DNA of 64,000 bases, from positions 215,049 to 279,048 of the forward strand of contig NZ_VSSS01000032.1 in assembly GCF_008123425.1 (NCBI RefSeq), in the 5' to 3' direction. The translations under genes and the position numbers were made by a program. The stretch comes from Bradyrhizobium rifense. GTDB lineage: Bacteria; Pseudomonadota; Alphaproteobacteria; Rhizobiales; Xanthobacteraceae. The notes below the pieces were generated by a model that saw nothing but the letters and a program-made list of their open reading frames with translations, had not been told where the DNA came from and searched no databases. Each line of letters begins with the position of its first letter. Position 1 is the stretch's first letter. Below, piece after piece: positions 37,081 through 44,514 of the stretch.

Positions 37081-38047
37081 ATCCGTTCGCGGACGGCGCC
37101 TGATCACCGATCGCCTCCAGCCGCGCGTGACGCCGCAGCACCTGGGGCGGCTGCCCGAAAGCTCTCAAGAAGGCGCGGCGCATGTGGTCGCGGTCGCTGA
37201 AGCCGGTCTGGCGCGCGACCACGTCGATCGAATGCCGGCTCTGCTCCATGAGATTGCGCGCGGCCTCGACTCTCAGATTCTCGATTGCCTTGGCTGGCGA
37301 CTGACCGGTCTCGGCGTGAAACGCCCGGCTGAACTGCCGCGGGCTGAGATGGGCCGCATCGGCGAGCTCGGGGACGGTCAGAGGCTTGTGCAGATTGTCC
37401 CGCGCGTAGGCGAGCGCGGTTTGAATGCGATCCGTTTTGGGAGACAGCTCGAGCAGAGCAGAGAACTGCGACTGCCCGCCGCCGCGGCGGTGATAGACAA
37501 CCAGCTTGCGGGCAACGGACTTTGCGAGGTCGGGACCCAGGTCGTTTTCGATCAGCGCGAGGCCAAGGTCGATGCCGGCCGTCATCCCCGCCGACGTCCA
37601 GATCGGGCCGTCATTGATGAAGATGCGGTCTTCATCCACCTTCACCTCTGGATATTGCCGCTGCATATCCCGCGCATGCATCCAGTGCGTCGTGGCCCGC
37701 CGTCCGTCCAAGAGACCGGCTTCCGCGAGCACGAATGCTCCGGTGCAGACCGCGGCGATACGACGGTGCCGTTTGGGTGCGTCTCTCGTGAATGCGGTCA
37801 ATCCAGGTGACGGCGGGACGAGGGTCGTCGCACCGCCGATCACCAGCGTGTCGAACGGCTTGTCGGTGAAGGCCTCGCTGTCGAGCATCATGCCGGACGA
37901 GGTTTTGACCTTGCCCCCACGTTCCGACACGAAGTGGAGGTCGTAGGGCGGCTCGTCCGCCAGCATGTTGGCGACCTCGAACGCCGTGACGACGGCCAGC
38001 GCCATCACGGAATAGCCGGGGTACACAACGAACGCGATATCGCGCAT
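37079..38047 (-). CDS. GlxA-type AraC family regulator with DJ-1/PfpI domain
   Basis: The ATG at 38047 (MRDIAFVVYPGYSVMAL) with GAGG 7 nt upstream gives 322 residues. The N-terminal half is a DJ-1/PfpI amidotransferase-like domain with AAVCTGAFVLAEAGLLDGR carrying the nucleophile-elbow Cys. The C-terminal half has two AraC-type helix-turn-helix units (LTVPELADAAHLSPRQFSRAF and IDVVARQTGFSDRDHMRRAF). Family members sense amines, amino acids or other small molecules. It is divergent from an SDR gene, with 114 bp between, so it probably controls that gene. A SnoaL-like gene remnant abuts its stop codon. Confidence 0.9.
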   Translation of the reverse strand: MRDIAFVVYPGYSVMALAVVTAFEVANMLADEPPYDLHFVSERGGKVKTSSGMMLDSEAFTDKPFDTLVIGGATTLVPPSPGLTAFTRDAPKRHRRIAAVCTGAFVLAEAGLLDGRRATTHWMHARDMQRQYPEVKVDEDRIFINDGPIWTSAGMTAGIDLGLALIENDLGPDLAKSVARKLVVYHRRGGGQSQFSALLELSPKTDRIQTALAYARDNLHKPLTVPELADAAHLSPRQFSRAFHAETGQSPAKAIENLRVEAARNLMEQSRHSIDVVARQTGFSDRDHMRRAFLRAFGQPPQVLRRHARLEAIGDQAPSANG

Positions 38048-38161
38048 GACCGATCCTCGATGTCCTAAATCGCCGTATATATGACATTTGAGACGCGCAG
38101 ACGCAAGCGTATCCCTTTGCCGCAACGCTCAATCCCGAGCGGCTACCGAAGGAATACATCC

Positions 38162-38965
38162 ATGAGCAGTCCCTCCCAGAAGGGTACCGCCCTCGTGACC
38201 GGGGCGTCGTCCGGCATCGGCGCGGTCTATGCCGATCGTCTCGCCAGGCGCGGCTACGATTTGATCCTGGTTGCGCGAAACCAGCAGCGGCTGAACGCGG
38301 TCGCCGACCGGCTTCGCGGCGAAACCCGCCGCAAGATCGCGGTGTTGCAGGCGGATCTCAACGAAAAGGCCGGCGTCGCGAAGGTCGAGGCGGTGCTGCG
38401 CGACAACGCCGACATCACCATGCTCGTCAACAATGCCGGCGTCGGCTCCGTCGCGTCGATCCTGCAGGCCGACGTCGACACGATGGAGGCGATGATTGCT
38501 CTGAACGTCACTGCGCTCACCCGCCTCACTTATGCAGCTGCGCCGGCATTCGTGGCGCGTGGTGCAGGCACAATCGTCAACATCTCCTCGGTGGTCGGCA
38601 TCGCGGTGGAGGCGCTGAACGGCGTCTACAGTGCGTCGAAGTCCTATGTGCTGAGCTTCGGCCATTCGCTGCAGAAGGATCTGGCCGACAAGGGCGTGCG
38701 GGTGCAGACGGTGCTGCCCGGCGCGACAGCGACCGAGTTCTGGGATGTTGCCGGCTATCCGCCGCAGAAGACGTCGGAGGTCACCATGTCGGCGGAAGAC
38801 TGCGTCGACGCGGCGCTGGCCGGCCTCGACGCAGGCGAGCTGGTCACGATTCCCGGTCTGCACGACGAGCAATTGTGGACGCGCTGGGAAGCGGATCGTC
38901 GGGAGATCTCGCCGAAGTTTCGAAATGCGAAGCCTGCGCTGCGTTACGGTGTCGGATCGCGCTAG
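38162..38965 (+). CDS. Short-chain dehydrogenase/reductase
   Basis: The ATG at 38162 with AAGGAA 9 nt upstream gives 267 residues. Classical SDR motifs are TGASSGIG (residues 13-20), NNAGVG, a catalytic Ser in NISSVVG, and YSASK with Tyr/Lys. The subtype resembles the DltE/YqjQ group (VARNQQRLNAVADRL, and a C-terminal LPGATATEFWDVAG). It should reduce or oxidise a carbonyl/alcohol with NAD(P)H; the substrate is unknown. It is divergent from the GlxA-type regulator. Confidence 0.88.
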   Translation: MSSPSQKGTALVTGASSGIGAVYADRLARRGYDLILVARNQQRLNAVADRLRGETRRKIAVLQADLNEKAGVAKVEAVLRDNADITMLVNNAGVGSVASILQADVDTMEAMIALNVTALTRLTYAAAPAFVARGAGTIVNISSVVGIAVEALNGVYSASKSYVLSFGHSLQKDLADKGVRVQTVLPGATATEFWDVAGYPPQKTSEVTMSAEDCVDAALAGLDAGELVTIPGLHDEQLWTRWEADRREISPKFRNAKPALRYGVGSR

Positions 38966-39019
38966 CTCCGAAAGGATTGGCCCGCAAGCAATTGCGGCCA
39001 TCACGATCAGCGATCCTTG

Positions 39020-39385
39020 TCACCGCCCCATCTGCTTCGGGTCGTAATAAAACCGCTCCTCGATGAGCTGATCGCCTTGCCAGGTCTGCCAGGCGATCTC
39101 GTCGAGTGTCCGCGTCACGCCTTCCGCATTCGTGAAGCTGAACGTCCAGCGCGTCGCGACATGGTCGCCCTCGATCAGGCTCGGCCCGACGCGAACGGCC
39201 TTGACCTCCTTGAAGGCCGCCAGCACGCCGCGCTCCTTGGCGACGAGCTTGTCGCGGCCGACCATCGGCGCGGCGTTGTTCTCGTAGGTCGCGGCATCGG
39301 GCGTGTAGTATTGCTCGATCGCTTCGACAAATTTCCCGTTCTCCAGTCGCTTTGCAAAGGCTTCGACGATGTCACGGCTCGGCAT
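39020..39385 (-). CDS. SnoaL-like / NTF2-fold protein
   Basis: The 121-residue protein has the NTF2-like pattern: FAKRLENGKFVEAIEQYYTPDAATYENN at the start, then VGPSLIEGDHVATRWTFSFT and TLDEIAWQTWQGDQLIEERFYYDP. Members are small cone-shaped enzymes or ligand-binding proteins. It is divergent from a TetR regulator with a double operator between the genes. A near-copy of its last 20 codons survives at 37013-37080. Enzymatic function cannot be assigned. Confidence 0.8.
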   Translation of the reverse strand: MPSRDIVEAFAKRLENGKFVEAIEQYYTPDAATYENNAAPMVGRDKLVAKERGVLAAFKEVKAVRVGPSLIEGDHVATRWTFSFTNAEGVTRTLDEIAWQTWQGDQLIEERFYYDPKQMGR

Positions 39386-39407
39386 GGATCACCTCATCAC
39401 GATTAAA

Positions 39408-39445
39408 ACCGACTGTTGGTCGGTAAATACCGACTGATAGTCGAA
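39408..39445. promoter_or_regulatory. Tandem TetR operators (ACCGAC-N5-GTCGGT)
   Basis: Two inverted repeats lie side by side: a perfect ACCGAC-N5-GTCGGT at 39408-39424 and ACCGAC-N5-GTCGAA at 39429-39445. Their centres are 21 bp apart, two helical turns, so two dimers would bind the same face. They lie between the SnoaL-like start (39385) and the TetR start (39490). Confidence 0.7.
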
Positions 39446-39489
39446 AAGTCAACTGGCCGCGTCCCCAGAATTCGATTAGACGAGACGAC

Positions 39490-40080
39490 ATGGCAAAACA
39501 GGCGGAGCGGCGGGCGGCGACGATTGAGGCGATCCTGACGGCGGCGCGCCGGTTGTTCGGGACGCAGGGCTTTGCCGCGACGACCATGGACGAGATCGCG
39601 GAAGGCGCCCGCATCGCCAAGGGCGCGGTCTATCATCACTTCAAGACCAAGGAGGCGGTGTTCGAAGCCGTGTTCGATCTGGTCTCGCGCGATCTCGTGG
39701 TCGAGATCGACGGCGCCGCGCGCGCCGAGAAGGACGTGCTGGCCGCGATGGTCGCGGGCACCCAGCATTATTTTGCCGCCACTGCCAAAGGCCCGACCGG
39801 CCAGATCATTTTGCGCGACGGTCCGGCCGTGCTCGGCTGGGAGCGCTGGCGCGAGATCGACGCGAAACATTTTGGCGGCAAGATGCCGCGCGCGCTGTCG
39901 GTAGCGATGGAAGCCGGGCTGATCGCCAAGCAACCGGTCGAGCCGCTGGCACGGCTGCTGCTCGGCGCGGTGACGGAGGCCGCGGTCGCCTGCGCCGGAC
40001 GCGCCGAGATCGCAAGGGCGGGCGCGGAATATGCCCGTGCGTTCAAGTCGCTGGTCGAGGCGCTGCGCGCTAAGCCATGA
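39490..40080 (+). CDS. TetR-family transcriptional regulator
   Basis: The 196-residue protein has the TetR DNA-binding N-terminus: RRAATIEAILTAARRLFGTQGFAATTMDEIAEGARIAKGAVYHHFKTKEAVFEAVF (residues about 8-62). The C-terminal helical ligand domain is not assignable to a subtype. It probably represses the divergent SnoaL-like gene and itself through the two operators at 39408-39445. The GMC oxidoreductase gene starts 54 bp after its stop, so it could be part of the same regulon. Confidence 0.9.
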   Translation: MAKQAERRAATIEAILTAARRLFGTQGFAATTMDEIAEGARIAKGAVYHHFKTKEAVFEAVFDLVSRDLVVEIDGAARAEKDVLAAMVAGTQHYFAATAKGPTGQIILRDGPAVLGWERWREIDAKHFGGKMPRALSVAMEAGLIAKQPVEPLARLLLGAVTEAAVACAGRAEIARAGAEYARAFKSLVEALRAKP

Positions 40081-40133
40081 TCGTGCTAGTGACGAACCGG
40101 AAACGCCCACACCGACAAGAAGAACAGTAGCGC

Positions 40134-41762
40134 ATGAACGCAAATTCCGCCCTCGCGCCCTCCGATCCCGAGTTCGACTACATCATCGTCGGCGCCGGCT
40201 CCGCCGGCTGCGTGCTCGCCAACCGCCTGTCGGCGAACGGCAAGCACAGCGTGCTGCTGCTCGAGGCGGGACCTAAGGATTCCAACATCTGGATCCACGT
40301 GCCGCTTGGCTACGGAAAGCTGTTCAAGGAAAAGACCGTCAACTGGATGTATCAAACCGAGCCGGAGCCCGAGCTGAAGGGCCGCCAGGTCTTCCAGCCG
40401 CGTGGAAAAACGCTGGGTGGATCGAGCTCGATCAACGGTCTGCTCTATGTGCGCGGCCAGCACGAGGATTACGACCGCTGGCGCCAGCACGGTAATGCCG
40501 GCTGGGGCTACGACGACGTGCTGCCCTATTTCAAGAAGGCGGAGAACCAGACGCGCGGCGCCGACCAATATCACGGCACCGGCGGGCCGCTACCGGTCTC
40601 CAACATGGTCGTGACCGATCCGCTGTCGAAAGGTTTCATCGACGCCGCGGTCGAGACCGGTTTGCCCTACAATCCCGATTTCAACGGCGCCACGCAGGAA
40701 GGCGTCGGCCTGTTCCAGACCACGACGCGCAACGGCCGTCGCGCCTCGACAGCGGTGGCCTATCTTGGCCCCGCGAAGACGCGCAGCAATCTCAAGATCG
40801 AAACCGAGGCGCTCGGCCAGCGCGTGCTGTTCGAGGGACGCCGTGCGGTCGGCGTCGAATACCGGCAAGGCGCGACCGTGCGGCGCGCGCGGGCGCGAAA
40901 GGAGATCGTGCTGTCGAGCGGCGCCTACAACTCGCCGCAGCTGTTGCAGCTCTCCGGCGTTGGTCCTGCCGATCTCCTGCGCAAGCACGGCATCGATGTC
41001 GTGCTGGACGCAGCTGGCGTCGGCCACGATCTCCAGGACCATATGCAGGTCCGCATCGTGATGCGCTGCTCGCAAAAGATCACGCTGAACGACACCGTCA
41101 ACAATCCGCTCCGCCGCACGCTCGCCGGTGCGCGCTACGCGCTGTTCCGGAAAGGCTGGCTGACGATTGCAGCGGGCACGGCGGGGGCGTTCTTCAAGAC
41201 CAATCCGCGGTTGGCTTCGCCCGACATCCAGGTGCACTTCCTGCCGTTCTCGACCGACAAGATGGGCGAAAGGCTGCATGATTTTTCCGGTTTTACGGCG
41301 TCGGTGTGCCAGCTCCGGCCCGAGAGCCGCGGGTCACTGCGCATCAAAAGCGCGGACCCGACCGTGCCGCCGGAGATCCGCATCAACTACATGTCGACCG
41401 AGACCGACCGCACCACCAATGTCGAGGGCCTCAAGATCCTGCGCAAGATCCTGAACGCGCCGGCGCTGAAGTCGTTCGTGGTCAGCGAGTACGATCCCGG
41501 CGCGAAGGTATCCATGGACGCCGAGCTGCTGGATTATTGCCGCGAGCGTGGCAGCACCATCTACCATCCGACCTCGACCTGTCGTATGGGCAATGACGCG
41601 CTCGCGGTGGTCGACCAGCGGCTGAAGGTGAGGGGCCTCGAAGGCTTGCGCGTCGTCGACGGCTCGATCATGCCCGACCTCGTCTCGGGGAACACCAACG
41701 CACCGATCATCATGATCGCGGAGAAGGCGTCCGATATGATATTGCAGGACGCACAGGCATGA
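40134..41762 (+). CDS. GMC-family FAD oxidoreductase (choline/alcohol dehydrogenase-like)
   Basis: The 542-residue protein starts with a FAD-binding DYIIVGAGSAGCVLANRLS and LLLEAGP. It has the GMC signature GKTLGGSSSINGLLYVRG (PROSITE type 1), the second motif SSGAYNSPQLLQLSGVG, and the C-terminal STIYHPTSTCRMG and GNTNAPIIMIAEKASDMI with the active-site His and Asn. This is the BetA/AlkJ branch of alcohol dehydrogenases. A preference for choline rather than other alcohols cannot be decided. It follows the TetR gene and is not with betB or betI, so the gene symbol is left open. Confidence 0.9.
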   Translation: MNANSALAPSDPEFDYIIVGAGSAGCVLANRLSANGKHSVLLLEAGPKDSNIWIHVPLGYGKLFKEKTVNWMYQTEPEPELKGRQVFQPRGKTLGGSSSINGLLYVRGQHEDYDRWRQHGNAGWGYDDVLPYFKKAENQTRGADQYHGTGGPLPVSNMVVTDPLSKGFIDAAVETGLPYNPDFNGATQEGVGLFQTTTRNGRRASTAVAYLGPAKTRSNLKIETEALGQRVLFEGRRAVGVEYRQGATVRRARARKEIVLSSGAYNSPQLLQLSGVGPADLLRKHGIDVVLDAAGVGHDLQDHMQVRIVMRCSQKITLNDTVNNPLRRTLAGARYALFRKGWLTIAAGTAGAFFKTNPRLASPDIQVHFLPFSTDKMGERLHDFSGFTASVCQLRPESRGSLRIKSADPTVPPEIRINYMSTETDRTTNVEGLKILRKILNAPALKSFVVSEYDPGAKVSMDAELLDYCRERGSTIYHPTSTCRMGNDALAVVDQRLKVRGLEGLRVVDGSIMPDLVSGNTNAPIIMIAEKASDMILQDAQA

Positions 41763-41824
41763 TCCGGAAAAGTGTGCAGCGGTTTTCCGAATAGATCATG
41801 CCTAGCTTGAAGGAGCATTCGGAC

Positions 41825-42805
41825 TTGGCTACGCGATTCAAGATCGGCACCCGCAAGAGCGCGATGGCGCTGGCCCAGACGGAAGAGATTGCGCGCCGCC
41901 TGACCGCCGCCATGCCCGATCTCGATGTCGAGATCGTCAAGTTCGACACCACCGGCGATCTCGACCAGACCAGCAAGCTCCTGCCTCATGGCGGCAAGGG
42001 CGGCGCCTTCGTGGCGCAGATCCGGGCCGCGGTGCTGGCAGGCGAATTGCAGGCGGCGATGCATTCGCTAAAGGACATGCCGGGCAACGAGGACACACCG
42101 GGCCTCGTCATCGGCGCCACGCTGTCGCGCGATCCCGCGAGCGATGCGCTGGTGCTGCGCGACGGCGTTACGTTGGCGGCGCTGCGCCAGTCGCGCGGCA
42201 AGGGTTTTAAAATTGGCACCAACGCCGTTCGCCGCGCCGCCTATGCGCGGCGGCTGTTTCCGGAAATCGAGGTCATCCATTTCCGCGGCGCGGCCGACAC
42301 CCGCGTGCGAAAACTCGACAATGGCGAGAAGCAGAAGCTGCCGGATGGTGGTGCGGTGGGACCAGCGGATGCGCTGATCATGGCGCGCTCGGGTCTCGAT
42401 CGCGTTGGTCTGTCTCATCGTGTCGCCTACGAATTCTCCGCGACAGAGATGTTGCCGGCGGCAGGGCAGGGCATCGTCGCGGTCGAATGCGCCGCACTGG
42501 ACTGGCAAACGCGAAGAATCCTGTCATCGATCGACGACCCCGCTGCGCACGCGTCTGCCGATGCCGAGCGCGAGGTGCTCTGGGTGCTGAACGGCCACTG
42601 TAATTCCCCGGTCGCGGGTTTTTCGACCATCGCCGGCGATCAGATGTCGCTCACGGCGTCCGTACTCGATCTCTCCGGCAACACCATCATCGAAGCCGCG
42701 CGCACAGGCCCCGCCAATCGCCCGCGCGAGCTTGGCCGTGCGGTCGGTCTGGATCTGCTGGACAAGGGCGCCGCCGAGATCATCGAGCGCAGCCGGCCGC
42801 GCTAG
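41825..42805 (+). CDS. hemC: Hydroxymethylbilane synthase (divergent branch)
   Basis: A TTG at 41825 with AGGAG 9 nt upstream gives 326 residues starting LATRFKIGTRKSAMALAQ; an ATG at 41798 is in frame but has no Shine-Dalgarno sequence. It polymerises four porphobilinogens in haem synthesis. The cofactor Cys sits in GHCNSPVAGF, the catalytic Asp in HSLKDMP, and the substrate-binding arginines in GTNAVRRAAYARR and RGAADTRVRKL. These match the family by position but differ from the usual GTSSLRRQ / RGNVxTRLxKL / KDVPT consensus, so this is a divergent form or a second copy. hemE is convergent just downstream. Confidence 0.85.
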   Translation: MATRFKIGTRKSAMALAQTEEIARRLTAAMPDLDVEIVKFDTTGDLDQTSKLLPHGGKGGAFVAQIRAAVLAGELQAAMHSLKDMPGNEDTPGLVIGATLSRDPASDALVLRDGVTLAALRQSRGKGFKIGTNAVRRAAYARRLFPEIEVIHFRGAADTRVRKLDNGEKQKLPDGGAVGPADALIMARSGLDRVGLSHRVAYEFSATEMLPAAGQGIVAVECAALDWQTRRILSSIDDPAAHASADAEREVLWVLNGHCNSPVAGFSTIAGDQMSLTASVLDLSGNTIIEAARTGPANRPRELGRAVGLDLLDKGAAEIIERSRPR

Positions 42806-42960
42806 CCTGGCTGCGAAGTCACGATGAACGGGATCATGCCATCGTGCGCCTGTTTTGCCCGACCGTGTCAAACGTCGTTGCGAAAGGCGCTCAACCCGCG
42901 CGGAGCGAAATCCCTCAATGATTTCTACTGTGTATGGGGTTGTTTTCGCGGTTTTTGTTT

Positions 42961-42987
42961 CCGCCCCCTGAGGCGGTGGGATTTTTT
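42961..42987 (+). terminator. Intrinsic terminator after hemC
   Basis: CCGCC-N6-GGCGG followed by TGGGA and a run of six T forms a short hairpin plus U-tract about 155 bp past the hemC stop. It overlaps the hemE stop codon on the other strand. Confidence 0.5.
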
Positions 42988-44020
42988 AGCCCCGCACGCG
43001 CTTGAGCATCTGCTCGACATGGGCGATCGGCGTCTCCGGCTGGATGCCGTGGCCGAGATTGAAGATGAAGCGCCCATGCGCAAAATTCGCCAGCACATTG
43101 TCGACTGCGCGGTCGAGCGCGGCACCACCGGTGATGAGCACCAGCGGATCGAGATTGCCCTGCACGGCGACACGTGACTGCACGCGCTCGCGGATGAAGG
43201 CCGGCTCGGCAGTCCAGTCGATGCTGACGGCGTTGATGCCGGTCGCCTCGACATAGCCAGGCAATTGCGCGCCGGCGCCGCGGGGGAAGCCGATGATCTT
43301 CGCATCCGGCACTTTGGCACGCACGCCTTCGACGATGCGCCGCGTCGGCTCGACCGACCAGCGCGCGAATTCGGCCGGCGGCAGCACGCCGGCCCAGGTG
43401 TCGAAAATCTGCAAGGCGTTGGCGCCGGCTTCGAGTTGCGCCAGCAGATAGTGAATCGAGTTCTCGACCAGCACGTCGATGATTTTCGTGAACGCCTCGG
43501 GATGCCGGTAGGCCATCATCCGCGCCGGTGCCTGGTCGGGCGTGCCGTGGCCTGCGACCATGTAGGTCGCAACCGTCCATGGCGCGCCGCAGAAGCCGAT
43601 CAGCGCAATCTTCGGATCGAGCGCGCCGCGCACGAGCTTGAGCGCCTCGAACACCGGTGTGAGCTTGCCGAAGTCGGCCTGCGCGGCGAGCGTGGCGACC
43701 TTCGCCGGATCATCCAGCGGCTCGAGCCGCGGACCTTCGCCGACCTCGAAGCGCACGGAGCGGCCGAGCGCATAGGGGATCACCAGGATGTCGGAGAAGA
43801 TGATCGCCGCATCGAAGCCGAACCGGCGGATCGGTTGCAGCGTGACTTCGGCGGCAAGCTCCGGATTGAAGCAGAGATCAAGGAAGCCGCCGGCCTTGGC
43901 GCGCACCTCGCGGTACTCAGGCAGATAGCGGCCGGCCTGCCGCATCATCCATAGGGGCGGGACGGCTTGCCGCTGGCCGGAGAGCACGTCGATGAAGGGC
44001 TTTGTCGCAGACTGGGGCAC
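42986..44020 (-). CDS. hemE: Uroporphyrinogen decarboxylase
   Basis: The GTG at 44020 with AGGA 6-7 nt upstream gives 344 residues, the usual length; the longer frame to 44134 overlaps a small gene and is not used. Motifs are PPLWMMRQAGRYLPEYR (substrate-binding Arg), FSDILVIPYALG with the catalytic Asp, GFCGAPWTVATYM, and FNLGHGI near the C-terminus with the conserved His. It removes four carboxylates from uroporphyrinogen III to give coproporphyrinogen III in the cytosol. It is convergent with hemC, the enzyme two steps earlier in the same pathway. Confidence 0.95.
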   Translation of the reverse strand: MPQSATKPFIDVLSGQRQAVPPLWMMRQAGRYLPEYREVRAKAGGFLDLCFNPELAAEVTLQPIRRFGFDAAIIFSDILVIPYALGRSVRFEVGEGPRLEPLDDPAKVATLAAQADFGKLTPVFEALKLVRGALDPKIALIGFCGAPWTVATYMVAGHGTPDQAPARMMAYRHPEAFTKIIDVLVENSIHYLLAQLEAGANALQIFDTWAGVLPPAEFARWSVEPTRRIVEGVRAKVPDAKIIGFPRGAGAQLPGYVEATGINAVSIDWTAEPAFIRERVQSRVAVQGNLDPLVLITGGAALDRAVDNVLANFAHGRFIFNLGHGIQPETPIAHVEQMLKRVRG

Positions 44021-44081
44021 AAACGTTCCTGATGCAGAGTTGAGGTTCCTGATACACCGTGCGCGGCCCGAGCGGAACAGG

Positions 44082-44106
44082 GGAACCAGCGCAATTGCGC
44101 CGCGTT
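44082..44106 (+). promoter_or_regulatory. Putative EcfG general-stress promoter
   Basis: GGAAC (44082-44086), 16 nt, then CGTT (44103-44106) is the consensus -35/-10 of alphaproteobacterial EcfG sigma factors. It lies 27 bp before the ATG of the 71-residue gene, with a Shine-Dalgarno sequence between. Confidence 0.65.
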
Positions 44107-44132
44107 GACCCCACCAATGGAGGAGGAATTCC

Positions 44133-44348
44133 ATGACTCAGATCTTCAATCCCGCACCGCACGACAAGCACGCCGACAATCTACACGAGGCGCTCGCGGT
44201 CGACCGCCACGCCAAGCTCGATACCGGGTTGGAAGACAGCTTCCCCGCCTCCGATCCCGTGAGCGCCACGCAGCCGACGCCGTCGAAGGCCGATGCGGAC
44301 GCCGACAATCCCTCGCTCTGTGCCAAGGTTAAGTCGATCTTCAGCTAG
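44133..44348 (+). CDS. Small conserved stress-type protein with SFPASDP motif
   Basis: The start is fixed by GGAGGAGG 6 nt upstream. The 71-residue acidic, soluble product contains LDTGLEDSFPASDPVSATQ (residues about 29-47), a motif seen in many small rhizobial proteins of unknown function. There is no signal peptide or membrane segment. It has a near-perfect EcfG promoter and a short leader, which puts it in the general stress response. Its biochemical role is not known. Confidence 0.8.
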   Translation: MTQIFNPAPHDKHADNLHEALAVDRHAKLDTGLEDSFPASDPVSATQPTPSKADADADNPSLCAKVKSIFS

Positions 44349-44514
44349 CGGCCGCCGGTTTCCGATAGGCTTGCTAAGACCTTGTTAGTGATCTGCGGAA
44401 GCCCCGGTCCGTAGGAGTACGGAAAAACCCGTAGATGAATGCGAATCCGCGCAGGCGCTTCAGGGTTCAATAAGAGAAGCGGCAGAGTTTTCCACTATTG
44501 GAGAATTCTGCCGC

